Shown: positions 34,153 to 43,900 of the stretch, in pieces
Position numbering within the stretch: the first letter of the stretch is position 1
Layout: every line of letters starts with the position of its first letter
Source: Antedon mediterranea
Taxonomy: Eukaryota > Echinodermata > Crinoidea > Comatulida > Antedonidae
Assembly (NCBI RefSeq): GCF_964355755.1
Contig: NC_092679.1
Coordinates: 15,428,932-15,492,931, forward strand
Direction of reading: 5' to 3'
DNA: 64,000 nucleotides
The notes under the pieces: model-generated
The model's database searches: none
Seen by the model: only the letters and a program-made list of their open reading frames with translations
What the model was told of the DNA's origin: nothing
Program-made: the position numbers and the translations under genes

Positions 34153-34753
34153 GTAAGTAATGTTTTTTTTTCTGTAATCAGACCTGAGTATGCAGCCAGC
34201 TGGGTTGATGGCGAAGGGGTTTAAAAAACTAGAAATAGTTGATACAATTTTGGATACTAGTGTAAGATATAAACAACTATCAATGTAAAATGTCAGTAAT
34301 ATAGTATAAAACTTTAAATAACAGGGGGCAAGCCATGATTCTAACGTTTTGATCTTTATTTGATCATCAGCAATTATCAATAAACAATAATTCCAAATGT
34401 CAATAAATATGTAACTATTATTATGATTTCATTTCACCATTCGTAATAATTGTTTTAATTAACTTTCAATTAACCAGGTAAGGGTTAAAAAAACAACCTT
34501 TAGTGTCTACTCCAGGGCACAGACATGTTGATCTGGCCTAGCAGCAGATTAATTGAACTAAGAATCTATTTTAAAACAGTGGATGTGTTATTAAATAATT
34601 GTTAGTATTCATCTATGAAAATTAATCATGTTGATAATGAAAATATTCTCCCTATTCAAATCATAAACATTCATCATGTGTATACTCATTTCCAAGAAAA
34701 TTGATTTGATAATCAAAAATTAAAAACAAAAATAAGGTATTTGTATTTTTTAG

Positions 34754-36349
34754 ATGGCTTCTAATCATTTCTTCTGTTCAACTTGTCAACAAAAACAAGC
34801 TATTTGTACTTTTAACCAAGATGCAACTGAAGTACTCAAAATAGCTGAGGAAGTTAAAAAGGATTTGGAGGAAACCTTTTATTTGATTAGTGAGCATTCA
34901 TCTTACTTTAACAATCAGGCAGAGTTATGCAAACAAGCTATTGAGGCTCAGGAGAAGAAACTTATCCAAGAAGTTCAAGCAAAAAGTAAGGAATTAATTT
35001 TTGAACTTGAAGAAATGCAAAAAAACATGGATGAAGATATTGCTGGTCAATTTGATAATTTGGATGCAAAGAGAGATCAGGTGAATGATGAAATTAAATC
35101 AGTCAATTTAATACTAGACAAAGCAGAAAAACCTAACACTTTTGCAAACTTCAAAGCAAATATCCTTGATGTTAAAGATAAGGTTTGTGGTGTTCAGCAA
35201 TTATTTCGTGGAAAAACTGTTTCACCAAACTTTATCCCATCTACACAAATACATGATTCAATAAACCAAGATGGCATCGGTGAAGTGTTAATTTTTAATA
35301 CAAATTACACAATTTCAGAATCAGACAAACAATTGACTGTTGCAACAGGACAAACATTTGAAGTTAAAGTATCAAGTCTCAAAGAAGATGAATTAACTAT
35401 TGGTTTGACTTCTGCATCTGGTCAAGTATCTACTACTAAGTTCAAACATCAGGGAGGAGGAGAGTACATGATAAAGGGTAAATGTGATATTGAAGGTGAT
35501 TGGAAGATAAAGATAATGGCTGGAAATCATCACGTTAAAGGATCTCCAGTGAATATCAAGGTGGAACCTCTTGGACTTGTGCATACCATTGATAACATTG
35601 GACAGTATAAAGACAATCAAAATAAGTATAATATCATGGATGTTGCAGTAGACACGGATGGATGTATATTATTATCAAGTGAGAGCAAAGAGATACTAAA
35701 ATTTGACCAATCAGGATCATTTAAAGGCAAAAACGAGATGACTCAAAATGTGCGGACAATGCATCAAATGAGTGATGGTAGAATGGTATTTAGTACTACC
35801 ACAAATCATGTAATATTATGTGCCAAAGAGTTCCGAGAAATTTGCAAATTTGGTGAAAGAACATTAACATATCCATTTGGCTTGACAGTTAACAAGGAAA
35901 ATGAAGTCTTGTATGTATCAGATTGTAGAGCTAATTGTGTTTATAAATTCAATATCAGTAATGGTGATCTCTTAAGAAAGATTAAAATGAAAGAACCAGG
36001 TAATATAACTTTGACTAAAGATGGTCATCTTACTGTTTGTGCTTGGGGAAAAAACAAGGTGTTAATTTTCGATGAAAACGAAAAGAATGCCAAAAAAATC
36101 AAACTAAAATCAACAACGTTATCACCTTTTGATGTGGCGGTGGATAATGAGGAAAACATTATAATATCAGATGATGAAACAGTACAATTGTATGATAAAC
36201 ATGGTTGTTTTATCAAGGAAATTTACACAAGAAAATTTGCTCTCAAACAAAATCGTCTTGCAAGCATCTGTGTAATCCCAAACAGACCACGAAAGATAGC
36301 AGTGGCAAATGACGAAGCAAACAACTTTGTTAAAATATTTAATTATTAA
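34754..36349 (+). CDS. TRIM-like protein lacking the B-box (copy F)
   Basis: An open frame of 531 residues beginning with ATG behind a TTTTTTAG acceptor. The N-terminus reads MASNHFFCSTC then QQKQ: compared with copies A and E, two in-frame deletions have removed most of the B-box, leaving two Cys and no zinc-binding set. The coiled coil (about 25-160), filamin repeat (about 190-275) and NHL repeats (to the end, with one shortened unit) remain intact. The protein should keep oligomerisation and propeller-mediated binding but not the B-box. Such a product could act as a dominant partner of the full-length copies; this is speculation. It is the last coding member of the array. Confidence 0.85.
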   Translation: MASNHFFCSTCQQKQAICTFNQDATEVLKIAEEVKKDLEETFYLISEHSSYFNNQAELCKQAIEAQEKKLIQEVQAKSKELIFELEEMQKNMDEDIAGQFDNLDAKRDQVNDEIKSVNLILDKAEKPNTFANFKANILDVKDKVCGVQQLFRGKTVSPNFIPSTQIHDSINQDGIGEVLIFNTNYTISESDKQLTVATGQTFEVKVSSLKEDELTIGLTSASGQVSTTKFKHQGGGEYMIKGKCDIEGDWKIKIMAGNHHVKGSPVNIKVEPLGLVHTIDNIGQYKDNQNKYNIMDVAVDTDGCILLSSESKEILKFDQSGSFKGKNEMTQNVRTMHQMSDGRMVFSTTTNHVILCAKEFREICKFGERTLTYPFGLTVNKENEVLYVSDCRANCVYKFNISNGDLLRKIKMKEPGNITLTKDGHLTVCAWGKNKVLIFDENEKNAKKIKLKSTTLSPFDVAVDNEENIIISDDETVQLYDKHGCFIKEIYTRKFALKQNRLASICVIPNRPRKIAVANDEANNFVKIFNY

Positions 36350-36979
36350 ATGATTCATAACTCAATAAATTTAATATAGATAAATTGAACTTTGTCTCCT
36401 CCATCTCCATATTCAATGGACATAGAGGAGCCACAACTTGCATTAAATCACGTAAAGTAAATTCGGCAATGTTATTTGGTCTTCTTAGCAGTTAAATCTG
36501 TGGACTGGATTAAGTGAAACAGATGACAGACCTCGTGGCCATTAATATATAATAAATAATCATTTTGAGCATACCAAAATTAGTTTAAAACTTGATGATT
36601 CATTCCAGTTACACAATAATGTTTCAATCTTCAATATCACTTTATTATCTTTTGTTCAGTTACTGTATCTATCGTGCTGATATGATGTTTTTTAATCATT
36701 TTATTTTAAAAGGTATATTTTAAATATTTAGTGCTTCAAATTAAATTGATTTTGTTCAATATAACATTTTATTAATATAATAGGAATATGATCACTATAA
36801 ATTAATTTAAGAAAAGGGTTTTTCGGTAGACAATTTAGACAGAATTTTTATATATTTTTAAAAACTTAAATTTCAATAAGTGATAAATTTGGTCGCTTTA
36901 AAATAGTTTGTATACTTTTTATATAAATAAACTTTGTAAGGCACACTGACTGACTGTAATATATTACTCTTTAAAATGA
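36350..36979. other. 3' flank of copy F
   Basis: Contains the CATAGAGGAGCCACAA motif also found after copy B. Otherwise AT-rich with no gene seen. Confidence 0.5.
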
Positions 36980-37280
36980 ATATCGATTGAATTCAAGGCA
37001 TTCATGCATTATTCTTTCTAAAGTTTTCTCCAGGCCCCTACTTCAAAACTTGAATTACATGTTGTTGTTCAGATCACAGCGAACCTGCCGACCATGACGA
37101 AAATAATGTGTATACATCTCCAATGTATTGAAAATAGAGTAGTTGTATATAAACTTCCATTTCTTGTTTTAAAGTTGAAAAAGCATTTTAACAACAGTAA
37201 GTCATTAAATAGTACTCACAGTGATAAGGTGTCTATTGCTTGTTCTAAAGTCGAAAAAGCATTTTAACAACTGTAAGTCA
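36980..37280 (+). promoter_or_regulatory. Orphan TRIM-like promoter/first-exon copy
   Basis: Strong similarity to 20480-20815 (GGCATTCATGCATT, GTTGTTCAGATCACA, CCAATGTATTGAAA). Two in-tandem versions of a segment ending in GTAAGT (donors 37197 and 37273) are present. A TATA-like TATATAAA lies at about 37147. No TRIM-like coding sequence follows; a transposon and then a minus-strand gene come next. Confidence 0.55.
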
Positions 37281-38024
37281 ATGCTTTTGCTTTTCATTAG
37301 TATTATACTATAGTAGTAATAGTAGTATAGTAGGAAAGAGTAGTTTCTGCTGGCTGTTATATTTTTCTAGCTTTTCCTAGTAATTTTTTTTTTAAAATCA
37401 GACCTTTTCCACTTTAAATCACGGCATACGAACATGTTGAATTAGACAATTTGCGTGCATTTTAGTTGAAAAATTGACCAAATATTGTCAAATCAAGTCT
37501 ATTTTGAATCTATTATACATAGCTCCTCAGGATCAATGGTGACCCTCAATTTTTGTGGGTTACTTATTTTCATCTTTACAGTAAATTTCAATCTCTTATA
37601 AATACATACCATCCAACCAAAATTCATTCGTACAAAATAAAAATCATCCATCTTATCTGATACAGTTCAATGAAAATTTAAATAATTCACTTAATATTTA
37701 CATCATCTAATACAATGTGATGTCTTCAGTGTTGGAGAGCCACTCAGTATCCCTAAAGGCCGGTGCACACCGAACGCGAAGCAACGAATTTCGCGTTAAA
37801 AAGTGACGCACGCGGCAGGCGACGGACGCTTCCAGTGTGAACATACAAGCGAACAGTGTACGATAGTCGAATTTCAACTTCAACGCGTTGAAAACGACAG
37901 CAGCGAAGGCTTCGCACGCGAATTTTCAAAAGTTGAACCGTGGTCAACTTTTTGAGGCGTCGCGAGCGCGGTTCGCGTTCGTCAACCAATCAGAAGTCAG
38001 GAATATCTCTCATCGACGACACCG

Positions 38025-38866
38025 ACGGCAAAAAAATGGTGGCTGACGAGCGAGGTCTTTATGGAAATAATTTGTCATTACCCTTCTTCTTACGATAAGG
38101 GAAGTAAGTCATACACAGACAGAAACATAAGGATTAATGCATGAAGACAATAATTTCAGACAAACATCTGTGTAGAAGAATGCCAGAAAAACTAGGCCTA
38201 AAACGTGTCAGAGATCAATTTGTAAAGTGAGTTGGCAAGCCTTCTATTTCTAGCCTACCTAGGTTTAGGCCATACTAGGGCCTAGCTAGCCTAGGCTACA
38301 TATACCCTAGTAGGCTAGGCCAGGCCTAGCCTAGGTTAAACCTACAAATAAATGAGTACAGTACTAGGCTAGGCTAGGTTTAGCCTAGGCCTAGGCTACT
38401 TATTATTATTAATTAATATTTATAGGCCTAATATTTAGTTGATTTAGTGTTGTAAGGCTAGGATAGGCCTAGGCCTAGTAGTAATATTAATACATAAATA
38501 CTGTTGTTTTTGTTTCTTTTAGGTCAATTAGATGAACATTGATAAATTGGATCCTTCAGGCTATTACCAGCGTTACAAACTCCACCAATGACCAAGCTAG
38601 TAGTTTAAGCGGCCAGTATATTGCCATGGAATTAAGAGCAATTGCTCCTCAAAAACGTGGACTGGCAATTATGAGGCTGACACAGGTTTGTATAGACTTT
38701 TTTCAAATGTGTATGTCAGTTGGTGACATACATTGGCCAGAAAAAATGATTTGAGCAATATGCCTTACTATAGCAATTTTTTAATACTTGTTTCATTTTT
38801 TTTTTATAGAAAATGGAAAAGATTAAGGAGGAGTTGGACTGTAACTATAGTATAGTATACTACTAG
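38025..38866 (+). pseudogene. Decayed MADF-type DNA-binding gene inside the Harbinger element
   Basis: Exon 1 (about 38055-38230) reads FMEIICHYPSSYDK then YTDRN and INA, the start of a MADF domain. A TGA then stands where MADF proteins have Trp, followed by further stops and frame changes; VRDQFVK closes the domain in another frame. Exon 2 (about 38526-38685) encodes SGQYIAMELR and APQKRGLAIMRLTQ, reminiscent of the C-terminal region of MADF proteins. Exon 3 (38810-38866) follows a TTTATAG acceptor in phase and ends in TAG. Harbinger elements commonly carry a second DNA-binding gene of Myb/SANT-MADF type beside the transposase, which fits; the product is not functional as it stands. Confidence 0.65.
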
Positions 38867-40445
38867 TATTTATTAAGTGGTTATAGAAGGAAAGCTGAAC
38901 TGAATGTCTTTTTTTAGCAATAGAGAACACATGGAAATATATGTATATGTAATAAAAAATAGTCAAATTGGCTGCCAGCTAATGGAATTTTTTTCATTTT
39001 ATAAGTGAAAACATAAGTTTGTTTGGGTTTTTTCTATGTAAGTGATTAACTTTGTTAAAACTACAAAATGTCCTATTCAAATTTGATTTTAATCATCTTC
39101 ATTTTTCATGATTCTATGGGACAATACATCTTTAAGTTTAGTGTCATTTTTTGGACAAGATATATTGTCTTCCTGAAAATATAATTTAAAACATTTTCGT
39201 TGTGTGTAATACAGTATAACACTTTAGGGTTAGTTATTCACTTTAAACAATAATATTTCTTCAATTTTCATTTTTTTTAGGATGATGCATTTTAAATTTA
39301 TTATTTTGATATTATTTTGCGAAAGTATTCAGGAGTAGTAAAAAAGAAAATCTGGTTGATATTTAATGATACCTTTAAAAACAATGATTCACTATTTCAA
39401 TAAGTGTATTTATGTGAAAAAGTCATAAGATAATATACAGTGTAAATATGAGTTTGGGATATTTATTACATTTAATCAAATGAGAAAAAAACTGTATGTT
39501 TTGTCATGAATAATATAATATTTAATAATAATTAGAAAATGAATGTGAAAACTTTACATTATTAGGCCTATAGTTTATATTTGAAAGTGACAAACCCAGG
39601 AAGATTCCCAGTTGTTTCATTTTTTTTTTTTATAGAAAATGGAAAAGATTAAGGAGGAGTTGGACTGTAACTATAGTATAGTATACTACTAGTATTTATT
39701 AAGTGGTTATAGAAGGAAAGCTGAACTGAATGTCTTTTTTTAGCAATAGAGAACACATGGAAATATATGTATATGTAATAAAAAATAGTCAAATTGGCTG
39801 CCAGCTAATGGAATTTTTTTCATTTTATAAGTGAAAACATAAGTTTGTTTGGGTTTTTTCTATGTAAGTGATTAACTTTGTTAAAACTACAAAATGTCCT
39901 ATTCAAATTTGATTTTAATCATCTTCATTTTTCATGATTCTATGGGACAATACATCTTTAAGTTTAGTGTCATTTTTTGGACAAGATATATTGTCTTCCT
40001 GAAAATATAATTTAAAACATTTTCGTTGTGTGTAATACAGTATAACACTTTAGGGTTAGTTATTCACTTTTAACAATAATAATATTTCTTCAATTTTCAT
40101 TTTTTTTGGGATGATACATTTTAAATTTATTATTTTGATATTATTTTGCGAAAGTATTCAGGAGTAGTAAAAAAGAAAATCTGGTTGATATTTAATGATA
40201 CCTTTAAAAACAATGATTCACTATTTCAATAAGTGTATTTATGTGAAAAAGTCATAAGATAATATACAGTGTAAATATGAGTTTGGGATATTTATTACAT
40301 TTAATCAAATGAGAAAAAAACTGTATGTTTTGTCATGAATAATATAATATTTAATAATAATTAGAAAATGAATGTGAAAACTTTACATTAATATTAGGCC
40401 TATAGTTTATATTTGAAAGTGACAAACCCAGGAAGATTCCCAGTT
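38789..40445. repeat. 824-bp tandem duplication inside the Harbinger element
   Basis: Copy 1 (38789-39612) and copy 2 (39613-40445) are nearly identical; differences include small insertions at about 40078 and 40390. Each starts TGTTTCATTTTTTT, contains the last exon of the MADF-type gene, and ends GAAGATTCCCAGTT, so the terminal exon is present twice. Confidence 0.95.
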
Positions 40446-40991
40446 CGTGTTTATATGAAATGTTTTATATGGTTATAATAACCTCTGTTGAAAGATATTT
40501 GTAACAGCAGATCACATGTACGTGTAATCAACATGCAATAAATGCTTTAATTATTGTAACTGTATTGATATTGGATACATCTTCTTCTGTTCTTGTGATA
40601 TATACATACAATCATGCACATTTCAGGCTTTGGAAAAGGATAACATTTTCCCACCAAAACCAAACACTGTGATTGGTGTAACCAGGGAAGAGTTAAATTA
40701 CATTTTAATTTAACTCTTCTCTGGTTAAACTTACATAGGAAATACTTCAGTCATCTTCTCTGATTATTTTTAATGTAGCATTGTATTGGCAAACCCACTA
40801 TCTCCTAGGCCTAGCAATCGCGACGAATCAGCACATCGTGACGCGTTTAGTGGGAACTGACAAGAAAAACTAATAGACGCATGACAATTCAACTTTCGAA
40901 GCGATCCGTTGAATGACGCTTCGCGGCTTCGCGTTCGGTGTGCACCGGCCTTAAACCAGGGATGTTGGGTCTCTGCTAATAAATTGGCCTT

Positions 40992-43900
40992 TTATTGATC
41001 TTTCCAGGGAAAGTCAGCATTATCGATCACACTGTTTCCATCTGAGGATTCGCGCAGAGTCTTTGTAACCTCGTTGAATGTTCACCTCATTGAAAAGTAA
41101 ATTCAATAGAACAGTCATCTCATTTAAAAAACAGTTTAAAATTAGTCTTGAATGAATATTGAAATACTGTACAAAAAAAGTGTATACTCACCAAGGCATA
41201 AAATAAAGGATCAAAGAATTTATCCAAATGTGATTTAAATCTTCTCTTATCTATATTTTTGGCTATGACTGGTAGCTGTGGATAAATAATGAAATATACC
41301 AGACCGTTAAAAATTGTACTTGTATAAATAATAAATGTTGATAAGTTGAATTTTGTTATGCGTTTGTTTCTGAACGTTGTCTGGTCTGTGTGTAAATTTA
41401 ATGATAGGTACCTAAACTGGTCGCTGAACCATCCTGGTAAGTGATGCAGAATGTATTCAACATCAAGTCAACCCGGGACGAACCTGTGTACTTGTAGAAG
41501 GTATAAAGAGCAGACCGTTACTAGGGTGTCTCTTCATGACGTGAAGGACGATATTTCGATTAATCTAGAACATTTACACGGGTTGGTATTTTGCAGTGTA
41601 AATACATGTAATCAGTGTCATTCCCGTGTTATGAATCAGGTGTGAAATGGAAATTATCCGGACACGACACAGGTTTGTTCCAAGCTCGGCGGTGTAAAAG
41701 GGATATAAGTACTGTATTATAAACATGCTCGTTCTGATACCTTAAACTATTGAACATTTGAGCCTTTATACTCAACCTCAGAACAGCAATTTGCTAATAG
41801 TAACAAACTGGTTTTGCACCACATTACAATTACAGCAGAAATCATATTGAGACATGTCTGTAAAGCAGGGGACACACTTCCGCGAAAATAACATGGAAAA
41901 TTATATGTTTTAACACCAAAGGGGTAAAGAGAAAATTTGTTGGGTCCCGAAAGTGTCTCCTTATTTAAATATTCACCTGTTTACATATGGTCTCTAACAG
42001 ACACACATGCTGCGTGTAGCTTTGTTTCCTGCCACACTCAGCAACAGATGGCAACAAATCTGAAACAGTTTCCTCCATTGATTTTATTAATGAAATTTCG
42101 GACAGTAGATATATACACCTAAAGGAAGATAACAAGATATAAATACAATATTATTTTAATTCTAAATATATATATAATATAACCAGAATATTGTGTCCTA
42201 TAATATAGTGTCCTTCAACTAAGCTCTGTCTATACTATCAAACGTTATGTGACAAACATGTGATGTGCCCATATATGGACATGATGATGTCATATCACTT
42301 ATATTATTTGGGAATATCACTACCATATTTGGACACGTCACACTTTTTTGTCAAACTAGTTTGATTGTGTAGACAAAGATTATAAATAAATAAATTATGA
42401 TTTTAGTTTACTTCAATGTAAAGGTTTATGAAGCAGTCACTGCTATAAACTGTAAAAGCTGCTAAATAATTGCATAAACTGGTTTAAAGAGCAAAACAAA
42501 ATTAAATTACTGCAGTAGCTGCAGTAGAGCATGGTCCCTACATACTATATTGACTTACCCATCGCAGGCTTCCCATGGTTCACTTGGTCTTCTAAACTGA
42601 TGATCCATACAACCTCCCTTGCTTCCTCTGCCCATTTTTGGGGCCAATGAGCCACATGAATACATCTAAACAAACAAAAAATATGCTAGTGCTGCTAGAT
42701 TGAAACACATGATTTTACACTTATATATGTTACATGAAATATTACAGTATTGTGATAGAGCTAGGATTTGTACTAAGGACACTGGGATTGTGTGTGTTTT
42801 ATTGAAGGTTTATGTGTAAAAGTATATAAACACACTCAATATCATAACTTAAGAATTAAACAAAATTACAGCTCAAAAAGCATTCCACCAGGGAGAGGGA
42901 CCATTGAATAAGACTGACTAATAAGGTATGCCAGTTTGCAGCCACACCCACTTTTACTACGACATTTTTCATTTTATTGCCATTTTAAACAGATACCGTA
43001 AAACCTCGAAAAGAAGCCCATGGGCTTCTTCTTTTTTTAGTGCTCTTGGGTGGGCTTCTTTTCGAGATGAGCTTCTTTTCGAGAGTACTTTTGCAAACTG
43101 TAGAGGGTAGAATTTCTACTACAATAATATTTCTTTTGAGACATTTTTTCAACCATGAAATTTTGTTTAATATACCAATTAAAAAACAATATAAAAAGCA
43201 AAAAAAAACAGTCCTATGATTCACCGTCAAATACAATCATTTCGTTATCATCATTGTCATCATCCACAATGGAAAATCGTGTGTCGTCTGTCGATGATGG
43301 CATCTCATATCCAACCAACCCTTCGACGTTTACTTCTTTGTTTTCAGAGAACCATCAAGGGCTAATTTATCCCACACTTTCTGAACGACCAAATTTATAG
43401 CGATGGATTTGTGTTCATCAAGGACCAGGCACTTTGTTATAAGAATTCGCCTATCGCTTGCGCATATCTTACCCATCACATAATCATCGAGGTTATCACA
43501 CATCACAAGTATCTGGCATTGGGGGGCCTCATTTCGAGATGGGCTTCTTTTCGAGAGTACTTTTGCAAACGGTGGAGGGGGGCTTCTTTTCGAGATGGGC
43601 TTTCTTTTCGAGGTTTTACGGTATATGCTTTATTATGTCCTTCGTAATATTTTATGATATTCTTTTTATATACTAAATATTTGTGAACATTTTGAGGAGT
43701 CCCTCCCTCTTCGCCTCACTTAGCCATCACCTTTTGCACACTCTAGTTTGATAGTATCTCTATGGGCAATTCTCACCTGTTTATTTGAATGTAACTCCAT
43801 ATCATTGTCTCTAAGACGTTTGACAACACCAAATGTTGCTGGGTCTTTATCCAGACTACTGTACCTAGCTGATGACTCTGCTTGCTGCTCAAGACCTGCT

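Larger units (their letters stand above)
37757..40951. mobile_element. PIF/Harbinger-like transposon, 3,195 bp
   Basis: Perfect terminal inverted repeats of at least 26 bp start AGGCCGGTGCACACCGAACG at 37757 and end at 40951. They are flanked by TAA at 37754-37756 and 40952-40954, the target duplication of PIF/Harbinger. Subterminal regions are rich in TTCGCG/CGCGAA. The interior carries a decayed MADF-type gene, a TAGGCCTAGG-rich tract (38235-38490) and an 824-bp tandem duplication. No DDE transposase is readable, so it needs help from elsewhere. Confidence 0.88.

Noticed and set aside
41451-41645. A 64-codon plus-strand frame with several Cys
   Set aside because: It sits in an intron of the minus-strand HEAT gene, with no homology or matching splice sites recognised.
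42559-42665. Alternative frame of the twelfth HEAT-gene exon (open, with IHVAHWPQKW)
   Set aside because: The chosen frame keeps phase with both neighbouring exons and continues into the next exon; the alternative does not.
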